Shown: piece by piece, positions 10,061 to 18,201 of the stretch
Layout: each line of letters opens with the position of its first letter
Numbering within the stretch: position 1 is the first letter of the stretch
Origin: Glycomyces buryatensis
GTDB taxonomy: Bacteria; Actinomycetota; Actinomycetes; Mycobacteriales; Micromonosporaceae
Direction of reading: 5' to 3'
DNA: 64,000 nucleotides
Assembly (NCBI RefSeq): GCF_004912275.1
Contig: NZ_STGY01000021.1
Location: 101,999 to 165,998, forward strand
Notes under the pieces: model-generated
Database searches by the model: none
Told to the model about the DNA's origin: nothing
What the model saw: the letters and a program-made list of their open reading frames with translations, nothing else
Translations under genes and position numbers: made by a program

Positions 10061-11275
10061 GTGACCGATCCCCAACCCGACGAGCCCGCGTCCGAACTCC
10101 TCACCGAGCCACGCGAAGGCATGCCCCCGCTGATCCAGACCTCGGCCGAGTTGGCCGAGGCCGCCGAACGCCTTGAGGCCGGATCGGGCCCCATCGCGAT
10201 CGATACCGAGCGGGCCTCGGGTTTCCGCTATTCGGGGCGGGCCTATCTCATTCAGCTGCGCCGCGCCGGCGCCGGATCGGTCCTGGTCGACCCCATCCCG
10301 ATCGACGATCTGGAACCGCTGCGCCACGCCCTGACGGGTCCTGAGTGGATCCTGCACGCGGCCAGCCAGGACCTGCCGTGCCTGGAGGAGTTGGAGCTGC
10401 GCCCGACCCGCCTGTTCGACACCGAACTGGCGGCGCGGCTGTGCAACTTCGAGAAGGTCGGGCTGGCCTCGATCACCGAGCAGCTGCTGGGTTTCCGGCT
10501 GGAGAAGCAGCATTCGGCGGCCGACTGGTCCTCGCGACCGCTGCCGCACGACTGGCTGGTCTACGCCGCGCTCGACGTCGAGCTGTTGATCGAGATGCGC
10601 GGAAAGCTCGCGGCCGAGCTGGCGAAGCAGGGCAAGACCGAATGGGCCGAGGCCGAGTTCGAGCACGTCCGGGGTGCCGGTCCGCCGAAGCCCCGCAAGG
10701 AGCCGTGGCGGCGCACGTCGGGCATCCACAAGGTCCGCGGGCCGAAGGCACTGGGCCGGGTCCGCGCGGTGTGGGAGGCCCGGGACGGCTTGGCGCGCAA
10801 GCTGGACCGCGCGCCGGGGAAGGTCCTTCCCGACGCGGCGATCGTGGAGGCGGCGACGAACGACCCCACCGACTTCGCCGAGCTGATGAGCCTGCCGGGA
10901 TTCCGGCGGCGCGGCGGACGGACGAACGCGCGGCTGTGGCTGGCGGCGCTGTCCGAGGCCCGCGACGTGCCGGGCACGGAGCTGCCCTCGACGACCCCGC
11001 CGCAGGACGGTCCGCCGGCGACGCACCGCTGGGCCGACCGGGACCCGGTCGCGGCCGAGCGGCTGTCGGTCGCCCGCGAGCTGGTGGCCAAGGTGGCCGA
11101 GCAGCACAATCTCCCGGCGGAGAACCTGATCACCCCCGCGATCGTGCGGGGGCTGGCGTGGGAGCCGCCGAAGAAGGCCTCGGAGAAGCACATCCGGGCC
11201 ACGCTTTCGGAGGCCGGGGCCCGGCAATGGCAGATCGACCTGCTGGCCGAGGGCCTGGCCGAAGCCCTCGGCTGA
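10061..11275 (+). CDS. rnd: ribonuclease D-like 3'-5' exonuclease with HRDC domain
   Basis: DEDDy-type exoribonuclease for RNA 3'-end processing. 404 residues from a GTG at 10061; the frame is open for 366 bp upstream but that part has no family similarity. Exo I is IAIDTERASG (Asp and Glu), Exo II lies in HAASQDLPCLEEL, and Exo III is YAALDVELL (Tyr and Asp). An HRDC domain follows around residues 220-300 (GIHKVRGPKALGRVRAVWEA), then a C-terminal helical domain. In M. tuberculosis the equivalent gene (Rv2681) lies between hemE and dxs1 as here, but the DUF3000 gene usually found between them is absent. Confidence 0.92.
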   Translation: MTDPQPDEPASELLTEPREGMPPLIQTSAELAEAAERLEAGSGPIAIDTERASGFRYSGRAYLIQLRRAGAGSVLVDPIPIDDLEPLRHALTGPEWILHAASQDLPCLEELELRPTRLFDTELAARLCNFEKVGLASITEQLLGFRLEKQHSAADWSSRPLPHDWLVYAALDVELLIEMRGKLAAELAKQGKTEWAEAEFEHVRGAGPPKPRKEPWRRTSGIHKVRGPKALGRVRAVWEARDGLARKLDRAPGKVLPDAAIVEAATNDPTDFAELMSLPGFRRRGGRTNARLWLAALSEARDVPGTELPSTTPPQDGPPATHRWADRDPVAAERLSVARELVAKVAEQHNLPAENLITPAIVRGLAWEPPKKASEKHIRATLSEAGARQWQIDLLAEGLAEALG

Positions 11276-11294
11276 GGCTCTATCACCGGAAGCG

Positions 11295-12353
11295 CTATTC
11301 GGTGAGGCGGATCCCCAGGAGGGTTTCGGAGGCCTCGGCAATGTACTCGGGAGTGCCGCCCGCGCCGTCGATCCATTCGCCGTAGGAGCAGATCACGGTG
11401 TCGGCGTCGCCGCGTTCGATCGCGATGAATCCCCAGACCTCGACCCAGTCGACGTCGATTTGCTCGCCGGTGGTGCCGTCGAGTCCCTTGGTCCACTCGT
11501 TCACGACTTCGGCGGTCAATGCGGCGTGCCCGTCGATGAGGTAGTGCTCGAACGCCGTCGCGCCGTTGGCCTCGTACTCGGCCTCCTCGCCGCGGATGTC
11601 GCGCAGGGAACCGTCGACCGCGTCGAAGACGCCCTGGTCGTCGGTGAAGTCGGCGATCTCGATATTGCGGTCGGAGGCGGTGTAACAGCTGACGCCGGCG
11701 ACGCGTTCCTCGCCGTCCCACGTCTGGTACCCGAGCCTCGCGCCGCTCAGGTCCGCCTCGGAGACCTCGACCCAGGGCTCGGGATAGACCGGCAGCCAGG
11801 CGTCCTCCTCGTCGGTGAGCGACACGTAGTCGTCGGTGGGCTCGAACGGATCGAGGCCCTCGGTGAGGTCGACGGCGTCGGCGGCGGCGAGCGGGTTGGC
11901 CTGCTCCTCCGTGCCGGCTTCGTCCTCCGATTCGGCCTCGTCGGCAGACGGACTGGGTTCGACGCAGGCATAGACACCGCTTTCGGTGCCCACGGCGCAG
12001 TCCGCCTGTTCCTCCTGCCCGAGCAGGACGAATGCCGCGGCGCCCCCACCGCCGAGGAGGACCACGAGCGCGATCACGATGCCGGCGATCAGTCCGATCT
12101 TGTTCTGGTTCCCCGGCTGAGGCAACACCGGCCCGCCGTAGGGACCAGGCGTCTGCGGCGGACCGCCGTACTGCGGCGGCATCGGGGCGCCATACTGCTG
12201 CGGAGGCTGCTGACCGTAGGGGCCGGGCTGCGGTTGGTATTGCTGCGGCGGTTGGCCATAGGGGTCCGGCTGCTGCTGGTACTGCTGTGCCGGGGGCTGG
12301 CCGTAGGGATCGGGCTGGGGGTTCGAGCCGTACGGGCCTGGGGGGAAGCTCAT
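11295..12353 (-). CDS. proline-rich single-pass membrane protein
   Basis: 352 residues, convergent with RNase D (19-bp gap). The N-terminal ~95 residues are a cytoplasmic low-complexity tract with repeated DPYGQ and PPQQY units. One transmembrane segment follows (~100-122, LIAGIVIALVVLLGG). The ~230-residue extracytoplasmic part contains paired cysteines (DCAVGTESGVYACVE), an acidic linker and a globular domain with AGVSCYTASDR and DTVICSYGEWIDG, whose cysteines may pair. The architecture is common among actinobacterial envelope proteins of unknown role. The same DPYGQ repeat recurs in the zinc-ribbon protein at the right edge of the window. The start is ATG 12353, where similarity to this architecture begins. 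Confidence 0.85.
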   Translation of the reverse strand: MSFPPGPYGSNPQPDPYGQPPAQQYQQQPDPYGQPPQQYQPQPGPYGQQPPQQYGAPMPPQYGGPPQTPGPYGGPVLPQPGNQNKIGLIAGIVIALVVLLGGGGAAAFVLLGQEEQADCAVGTESGVYACVEPSPSADEAESEDEAGTEEQANPLAAADAVDLTEGLDPFEPTDDYVSLTDEEDAWLPVYPEPWVEVSEADLSGARLGYQTWDGEERVAGVSCYTASDRNIEIADFTDDQGVFDAVDGSLRDIRGEEAEYEANGATAFEHYLIDGHAALTAEVVNEWTKGLDGTTGEQIDVDWVEVWGFIAIERGDADTVICSYGEWIDGAGGTPEYIAEASETLLGIRLTE

Positions 12354-12424
12354 GTCCACAGCGTATCGATCGGCCCGAATCGGGCGGGTCCCGCGTTCGA
12401 TTGCGACATGCTCGGGGCGGCTCG

Positions 12425-12452
12425 TGACATCGGAGCTACTTGCGAGTAACAT
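12425..12452 (+). promoter_or_regulatory. candidate promoter for fadA
   Basis: TGACAT and TAACAT separated by 16 bp resemble -35/-10 boxes, 38 bp upstream of the fadA start. The region is shared with the divergent minus-strand gene. Assigned by eye only. Confidence 0.3.
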
Positions 12453-12489
12453 CTGCTGTGACGCCGCATACCCAAAGGAGGGCCAAAGC

Positions 12490-13680
12490 GTGAGTAACAC
12501 CATTCGTGATGTCGTCTTCGTTGACGGAGTGCGAACTCCGTTCGGCAAGGCGGGGAAACTCTTTGAAGAGACCCGGGCCGACGACATGATCATCCGCTGC
12601 ATCAGGACGCTACTGCGCCGCAATCCGGAGCTGCCGCCTGAGCGAGTCGACGAGGTGGCGCTGGCTGCGACCACCCAGATCGGCGACCAGGGACTCACGC
12701 TGGGCCGCTCGGCCGCATTGCTGGCCGGGCTCCCGCGCTCGGTCCCCGGTTTCTCCATCGACCGCATGTGCGCGGGCGCGATGACCGCGGTGACCAGTGT
12801 GTCCTCCGCGATCGCCGCCCGCCAGTACGACATCGCCATCGCCGGAGGCGTGGAGTCGATGTCGAACCACCCCATGGGCGAAGGCGTCGACCCCAACCCC
12901 CGCATCATCGCGGAGAAGCTGGTCGACCCCGACGCGCTCGTCATGGGCAACACCGCCGAGAACCTGCACGACCTGTTCCCGGCCATCACCAAGGACCGCG
13001 CCGACGCCTACGCCGTGGGCAGCCAGCAGCGCTACGCGGCCCACATCGAGCAGCTCAGCGGGGACATCACCACTATGGCCGCGCGGTCCACCGAGGACGG
13101 ATGGACGGTCGCCTCGGCGGACCAGCTCCCCCGCCCCGAGACCACGGTCGAGGGCCTCGCGAACCTGCGGACGCCGTTCCGCCCGCACGGCAAGGTCACC
13201 GCCGGCACCGCCGCGCCGCTGACCGACGGCGCCACCGCCTGCCTGCTCACCGACTCCGAGACCGCCACCGAGCTGGGACTGTCGGTAGGCATGACCATGG
13301 TCGGCTTCGCGTTCGCCGGCGTCGACCCCGAGACGATGGGCGTCGGGCCCATCCCCTCCACCGAGAAGGCCCTGGCGCGCGCCGGGCTCTCGATCGAGGA
13401 CATCGGGCTGTTCGAGATCAACGAGGCCTTCGCCGTCCAGGTCCTGGCCTTCCTCGACCACTTCAAGATCGCCGACGACGACCCGCGCGTCAACCCGTGG
13501 GGCGGCGCGATCGCAATGGGCCACCCGCTGGCCTCCTCGGGGGTGCGGCTGATGAACCAGCTGTCCCGCGAGTTCGCCGAGCACCCCGAGGTGCGCTACG
13601 GCATCACGACCATGTGCGTCGGCCTCGGCCAGGGCGGCACGGTCATCTGGGAGAACCCGAACTTCGAGGGGGCCAAGTAA
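12490..13680 (+). CDS. fadA: acetyl-CoA acyltransferase (thiolase)
   Basis: Thiolytic cleavage of 3-oxoacyl-CoA, last step of beta-oxidation. 396 residues from a GTG at 12490 with the strong ribosome site AAAGGAGGG. Thiolase active-site Cys lies in IDRMCAGAMTAV (near residue 95), the NEAFA motif near residue 300, the GGAIAMGHPLASSG His loop, and the second Cys in MCVGLGQGG close to the C-terminus. The stop codon TAA shares its last A with the ATG of fadB, so the pair is tightly coupled as an alpha/beta complex. No regulator lies beside it. In M. tuberculosis fadA-fadB lies elsewhere, so here it is an insertion between the rnd and dxs genes. Confidence 0.96.
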   Translation: MSNTIRDVVFVDGVRTPFGKAGKLFEETRADDMIIRCIRTLLRRNPELPPERVDEVALAATTQIGDQGLTLGRSAALLAGLPRSVPGFSIDRMCAGAMTAVTSVSSAIAARQYDIAIAGGVESMSNHPMGEGVDPNPRIIAEKLVDPDALVMGNTAENLHDLFPAITKDRADAYAVGSQQRYAAHIEQLSGDITTMAARSTEDGWTVASADQLPRPETTVEGLANLRTPFRPHGKVTAGTAAPLTDGATACLLTDSETATELGLSVGMTMVGFAFAGVDPETMGVGPIPSTEKALARAGLSIEDIGLFEINEAFAVQVLAFLDHFKIADDDPRVNPWGGAIAMGHPLASSGVRLMNQLSREFAEHPEVRYGITTMCVGLGQGGTVIWENPNFEGAK

Positions 13681-15764
13681 TGAGCAGCTTTCCCGTTGAA
13701 CTTCCCGACTTCGACGAAGAGGTCGTCACCGAGTCCAAGGTCCAGTTCTTGGACGTACCGGGCCTGAGCGGCAAGGCCGCGCTCATCTCGCTCGACAACG
13801 GCTACGACCACACCAAGCCCAACTCGTTCGGACCCCGCGGACTCAAGAGCCTGTGGGCGGCCCTGGACGAGGTCGAGGCCGCCGAGGGCGTCGGGCTCAT
13901 CGCCGTCACCGGCAAGCCGTTCATCTTCCTGGCCGGCGCCGACATCAAGATGATGCCGCTGCTGGAGACCCGCGAGCAGGGCCTGGCCATGGCCCGCGCC
14001 GGACACGTCGTCTACAAGCGGCTCAAGGACTCCACGGTCCCGACGTTCGCGTTCGTCAACGGCACCGCGCTCGGCGGCGGCATGGAGCTGGCGCTCCACT
14101 GCCACTACCGGACCATCTCCACCAGCGCCGTCGGCCTGGGCCTGCCGGAGGTCTCCATCGGGCTCATCCCCGGCTGGGGCGGCTCGCAGATCCTGCCGAA
14201 CCTCATCGGACCGGAGAAGGCCGCGCAGGTCATCATCGGCAACCCGCTGAACCAGAACAAGATGATGCGCGGGACCGACCTGGTGCCCATGGGCATCGCC
14301 GACGTCGAGTTCGAGGCCGCCGACTTCATCGAGGAGTCCCTGGCCTGGGCCGTCGGCGTCGTCAATGACGAGATCGGCGTGGACCGCGCCGCCATCGACC
14401 GCGACAGCTGGCCGATGGTCATCGCCGGGGCCAGGAAGCTCGTGGACGAGAAGATCCACAACGCCTCCCCCGCCGCGATGAAGGCGCTCGACCTGTTGGA
14501 GCTGGCGCGGACCGCGTCGTTCGAGGACGGCTCGCTCGCCGAGGACGAGGCCCTGGCTGACTGCGAGATGGCTCCGGAGTTCAAGACGAGCCTCTACGCG
14601 TTCGACCTGGTGCGCAGGCTGGGCAAGCGCCCGGCCGGTGCGCCGAGTCCCGGGCTGGCGAAGGAGATCGGCAAGGTCGGCGTGGTCGGGGCCGGACTCA
14701 TGGCCGGGCAGATCGCGCTCATGTTCGCGCGCCGGCTCGAAGTCCCGGTCGTCATGACCGACCTCGACGCCGACCGGGCCGCCAAGGGCCTCGCTTACGT
14801 GCGCGCCGAGATCGACAAGCTGGAGGCGAAGGGCCGGGCCTCGAAGCTCAAGGCCGCGAAGCTGCGGGCACTCGTGTCGGCCAGCGCCGACAAGTCGGTG
14901 TACGCGGACTGCGACCTCGTCATCGAGGCCGTGTTCGAGGAGCTGCAGGTCAAGCAGGCGGTGTTCGGGGAGATCGAGCCGATCGTCTCGGACGAGTGCC
15001 TGCTGGTCACCAACACCTCCGGGTTGAGCATCACCGCCATGGCGTCGAAGCTGGCGCATCCGGAGCGGCTGGTCGGGATGCACTTCTTCAATCCGGTGGC
15101 GGTCATGCCGCTGGTGGAGATCATCGCGACCTCCTCGACCGACGAGGAGACGCTCGCGACGGCGTATGCGGTCGCGAAGAAGCTGAGGAAGACCGCGGTG
15201 GGTTCGGCCGACCGGCCGGCGTTCATCGTGAACCGCCTGCTGGGGCGGATGCTCGCCGAGGTCACCGGCGCGGTCGACGCGGGCACTCCGGTGGACGTGG
15301 CGGACGTGTCGCTCGACAAGCTGGGCCTGCCGATGCGGCCGTTCGCGCTGCTGGAGCTGGTGGGTCTGCAGGTCGCCTCGCACCTGACGACGCACCTGAA
15401 CGAGGACCTGGGTCCGCGGTTCCCGATCTCGGAGAACCTGCGGCGCCTGGCCGAGTCGGATGTCCCCGTGTTCGATGCGGAGAAGCAGGGCAAGGGGCGC
15501 CTGACGGAGGCCGGCCGGGCGCTGCTGGAGTTCGGGGACAAGGTCTTGACGTCCGAGGAGGTCGAGCACCGGGTGCTGTCGGGCCTGTCCGAGGAGGTCG
15601 CGCTGATGCTGGAGGAGGGCGTCGTGCCCGGTCCGCAGCAGATCGACCTGGCGATGATCCTGGGTGCGGGCTTCCCGTTCTGGCTCGGTGGCCTGACGCC
15701 GTACCTCGACCGGGTGGGCATTTCGACCGAGGTGTCCGGTAAGCCGTTCGCGGCGATGGGCTGA
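13680..15764 (+). CDS. fadB: fatty-acid oxidation multifunctional protein (enoyl-CoA hydratase / 3-hydroxyacyl-CoA dehydrogenase)
   Basis: Hydrates enoyl-CoA and oxidises 3-hydroxyacyl-CoA for the partner thiolase. 694 residues. The crotonase domain (~1-200) has an oxyanion-hole region FLAGADIKMM, the catalytic Glu loop ALGGGMELAL and a second Glu in GLPEVSIGLIPGWGG. The NAD-binding domain begins near residue 335 with VGVVGAGLMAGQIA, and its catalytic His lies in MHFFNPVAVMPLVE. A C-terminal HADH domain pair completes the protein. It starts at ATG 13680, overlapping the fadA stop by one base. Length and domain order match bacterial FadB/FadJ. Confidence 0.96.
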   Translation: MSSFPVELPDFDEEVVTESKVQFLDVPGLSGKAALISLDNGYDHTKPNSFGPRGLKSLWAALDEVEAAEGVGLIAVTGKPFIFLAGADIKMMPLLETREQGLAMARAGHVVYKRLKDSTVPTFAFVNGTALGGGMELALHCHYRTISTSAVGLGLPEVSIGLIPGWGGSQILPNLIGPEKAAQVIIGNPLNQNKMMRGTDLVPMGIADVEFEAADFIEESLAWAVGVVNDEIGVDRAAIDRDSWPMVIAGARKLVDEKIHNASPAAMKALDLLELARTASFEDGSLAEDEALADCEMAPEFKTSLYAFDLVRRLGKRPAGAPSPGLAKEIGKVGVVGAGLMAGQIALMFARRLEVPVVMTDLDADRAAKGLAYVRAEIDKLEAKGRASKLKAAKLRALVSASADKSVYADCDLVIEAVFEELQVKQAVFGEIEPIVSDECLLVTNTSGLSITAMASKLAHPERLVGMHFFNPVAVMPLVEIIATSSTDEETLATAYAVAKKLRKTAVGSADRPAFIVNRLLGRMLAEVTGAVDAGTPVDVADVSLDKLGLPMRPFALLELVGLQVASHLTTHLNEDLGPRFPISENLRRLAESDVPVFDAEKQGKGRLTEAGRALLEFGDKVLTSEEVEHRVLSGLSEEVALMLEEGVVPGPQQIDLAMILGAGFPFWLGGLTPYLDRVGISTEVSGKPFAAMG

Positions 15765-15776
15765 CCGAGGCTCGGC

Positions 15777-15860
15777 CCAGGCGTAAAGCCTGGTCTGTGC
15801 CAGCAGTCACGATATCTTTACGCCGAGCCCGGACTCGTCCGAAAGGCTGAGTCCGGGCTC
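15777..15860 (+). terminator. compound hairpin region downstream of fadB
   Basis: CCAGGC/GCCTGG (15777-15793, 5-nt loop) lies just after the fadB stop. A second perfect 12-bp stem, GAGCCCGGACTC/GAGTCCGGGCTC, occupies 15825-15836 and 15849-15860. In addition GGCGTAAAG (15780-15788) can pair with CTTTACGCC (15816-15824), an alternative fold mutually exclusive with the first hairpin. There is no U-tract. Termination of fadAB is the simplest reading; a folded leader of the next gene is possible. Confidence 0.55.
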
Positions 15861-16039
15861 GTCCCGTGTCCGGAGCCCGACTGTAGTGAACTGGGGAGTA
15901 ACCGGACTCATCGCTCGGAAGCGGAGCTATCCGGGAAACCTCGCGCGCCGTCCACAGTTATATGTTATCGCGTCCACTCCTTGGAATCCTTTGATGAGCA
16001 CGGCTTTCACCTGCGGTTCTTCGCTCTTACGGTTGCCCG

Positions 16040-16882
16040 GTGCTTAGCAAGATCATTGAAGGCGCGACCGGCACCGTCCGGAACGCCGCATCGGCCGTCG
16101 CGACCCGCCTGAACGGGGTGCGCGTCGCCGCCGTCGAGCGACTGTCCGGGGAACACCGCGGCCGTCGCCGCATCGCCGTCATCGCTCTCGCCGCCGCGGT
16201 CTTCGTCGGCTCCGGCGCCACCGCCGCGTGGGCGCTGACGACGAATGAGGAGACCTACGGCGAGCCGGAGGCCGTCGCCGTAGACGCCACCACCGAGGAG
16301 GCCACGGAGGAGGCGACCACCGAGGCGCCGACGGAGGAAGTTACCGAGGAAGCGACCGAGGAGGCCCCTGCGGAGCCCGCCCCCGAGGAGACGACCGAGG
16401 AGGAGACCACCGAGGCGCCCGATCCCGGGCCCGTCGACATCGACGTCTCGGACCTCGACGACGAGCAGGAGGCCAACGCCGTCACGATTATCGAGACCGG
16501 CGCGGAGCTCGGCTTCGACGACCAGGGCTGGGCCGTCGCGCTCGCCACGGCCATGCAGGAGGCGAAGATGTACAACGCCGCCTCCGAGGCCGTCCCGGAG
16601 AGCTTCGAGTACTCCGACTCCTCGGTCAGCTACTCCGACCACGACTCGGTCGGCATCTTCCAGCAGCGTCCGTCGATGGGCTGGGGCAGCGTCGAAGAGC
16701 TGATGGACGTCTCGACGTCGGCCAGCAAGTTCTACAACACCCTTTCGGACGTCTCGGGCTGGGAGTCCATGTCGATCGCCTCGGCCGCGCAGGCCGTGCA
16801 GATCTCGGCCTACCCCGACTACTACGCCCAGTGGGAAGGCCTCGCCTGGGACGTCATCGACGCCTACAACGCGGCCAAGTAA
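16040..16882 (+). CDS. secreted lysozyme-like (SLT-fold) protein, paralogue 1
   Basis: 280 residues from a GTG at 16040. A ~45-residue basic N-region precedes a hydrophobic signal segment (VIALAAAVFVGSG), with possible cleavage after AWA. Next comes a ~60-residue Thr/Glu/Pro-rich repeat linker (TTEAPTEEV-like). The C-terminal ~130 residues have a lysozyme-like pattern: ATAMQEAKMYN with a candidate catalytic Glu, HDSVGIFQQRPSMGWG, and a terminal ISAYPDYYAQWEG. Probably acts on peptidoglycan outside the membrane. Its C-terminal domain is nearly identical in layout to the next gene, while the N-terminal linkers differ completely. A 16-bp hairpin follows. Enzyme activity is inferred from the fold only. 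Confidence 0.85.
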   Translation: MLSKIIEGATGTVRNAASAVATRLNGVRVAAVERLSGEHRGRRRIAVIALAAAVFVGSGATAAWALTTNEETYGEPEAVAVDATTEEATEEATTEAPTEEVTEEATEEAPAEPAPEETTEEETTEAPDPGPVDIDVSDLDDEQEANAVTIIETGAELGFDDQGWAVALATAMQEAKMYNAASEAVPESFEYSDSSVSYSDHDSVGIFQQRPSMGWGSVEELMDVSTSASKFYNTLSDVSGWESMSIASAAQAVQISAYPDYYAQWEGLAWDVIDAYNAAK

Positions 16883-17219
16883 GCACGGAAGACCTTTCTC
16901 GCCTCCCGCGGAACGGGCCCCGCACTCAGGTGCGGGGCCCGTTCCCTTTACATTGCGGAGTCGAATTGCGACTCCGTGCACATGACGGCGATCACACGAC
17001 ACCAACGGCGCTTTCCGCGCCGCCCGCCGGTCAGGGGCCGCTCATCCGTTCGGCCGGGGCATCTCTCCCGAGTCCGGCCGCCGCGCCCACCCGCAGCGAT
17101 AGCGCCCCTACCGGATGAAACGGCCACTCACTCTGTCGGGTGAGAACCGGGCCGTGACTTTGTGGAGTCGCCCTCCTTGTCCGTCTGACCTGCGCCGATT
17201 CCCCTCTAGCCTTACGCGA
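16883..17219 (+). other. intergenic region between lysozyme-like paralogues
   Basis: 337 bp without a credible gene. It holds the terminator at 16910-16945 and a further small palindrome at 16956-16976 (CGGAGTCG, 5-nt loop, CGACTCCG), which could be an operator or a second hairpin. The rest, C-rich, must contain the promoter of the second paralogue; no clear boxes are seen. Confidence 0.5.
16910..16945 (+). terminator. strong hairpin after lysozyme-like paralogue 1
   Basis: Perfect 16-bp stem GGAACGGGCCCCGCAC / GTGCGGGGCCCGTTCC with a 4-nt TCAG loop, 28 nt past the stop, followed by CTTTA. Confidence 0.85.
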
Positions 17220-18065
17220 ATGCGCGAGCAGACTTCCCCCGACGAGCCGCAGGCGGACCCGGACAGCGAGTTGGCCCTATACGAGGCGCGCCGCCGCGCC
17301 CGCGAGAACGCACCGGACTCAGGCAGACGCGGCCACCATCGGCGCCGATCCAAGGTGCTGCGCCGCCTCGCCGCCGCCTCGGCCGCCGCCGTCGTCGCCA
17401 CCGGCACGGCGGGCGCCGCCGGAGCCACCCTCTCCGACGCCGACGACCCCACGGTCGAGGAGCGCGTGGCGCGGACCATCGTCGCCGAGGCCATCGGCGC
17501 CGACTACGACTGGGACAACGTCGAGGCCATGCCGAGCATCATGCCGATGAAGGAGGCCGCGGGGACCGTCGCGCCGGCCGCCGCGAAGTCCGAGGCGAAC
17601 GAGATCCCGCCGACCGTGAACGCTGACGCCGCCCCCGTCGGAGGCCTGGACGAGACCCAGATGGGCAATGCCGCCGCGATCATCCAGGCCGGCATGGATC
17701 GCGGGCTCGGCGAGCGGGCCTGGGCGGTGGCCCTGGCGACCGCCATGCAGGAGTCCAAGTTCTACAACTCGGCCAACCCGGTCGTGCCCGCGTCGTACGA
17801 CTACGACTGGGACATCGAGTACTCCGACCACGACTCGATCGGGCTGTTCCAGCAGCGCCCGTCGATGGGCTGGGGCACCGTCGCCGAGCTCATGGACCCT
17901 CGGGCGTCGGCGGCCAAGTTCTACGGCACCCTCGAAGACGTCTCCGGGTGGGAGGACATGTCGATCGCCTCGGCCGCGCAGGCCGTGCAGATCTCGGCCT
18001 ACCCCGACTACTACGCCCAGTGGGAGGACCTCGCCTGGGACATCATCGACGCCCAGGTCGGTTGA
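17220..18065 (+). CDS. secreted lysozyme-like (SLT-fold) protein, paralogue 2
   Basis: 281 residues from ATG 17220. An in-frame ATG at 17115 would add 35 residues that look non-coding. The N-terminal ~50 residues are polar and basic. A short hydrophobic Ala-rich segment follows (VLRRLAAASAAAVVATGTAGAAGA), either an atypical late signal peptide or an anchor. A variable ~75-residue linker leads to the same C-terminal domain as the upstream gene: ATAMQESKFYN, HDSIGLFQQRPSMGWG and ISAYPDYYAQWED. The Q-E-S core is closer to the classical SLT catalytic motif than paralogue 1. Likely a peptidoglycan-active protein with a different localisation; activity is inferred. Confidence 0.83.
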   Translation: MREQTSPDEPQADPDSELALYEARRRARENAPDSGRRGHHRRRSKVLRRLAAASAAAVVATGTAGAAGATLSDADDPTVEERVARTIVAEAIGADYDWDNVEAMPSIMPMKEAAGTVAPAAAKSEANEIPPTVNADAAPVGGLDETQMGNAAAIIQAGMDRGLGERAWAVALATAMQESKFYNSANPVVPASYDYDWDIEYSDHDSIGLFQQRPSMGWGTVAELMDPRASAAKFYGTLEDVSGWEDMSIASAAQAVQISAYPDYYAQWEDLAWDIIDAQVG

Positions 18066-18201
18066 GTCCGAACCGTTTAGAGGATTCTTACAAACTTTTC
18101 CGTGGAAATGCCCAGGCGGGGGCCCGTGGGTTGTGGACGCCCCACAACAGTTGTCCGTTTCGCCCGTTCATCCGCTTGACAGGTGCGAACAGACTGACGA
18201 C

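Noticed and set aside
15825..16039. c-di-AMP (ydaO/yuaA) riboswitch before the lysozyme-like gene
   Set aside because: GCCGAG, GGGGAGTAACC and ACCTCGCGCG loosely recall the consensus, but the conserved GUCAGCUAACC block is absent.
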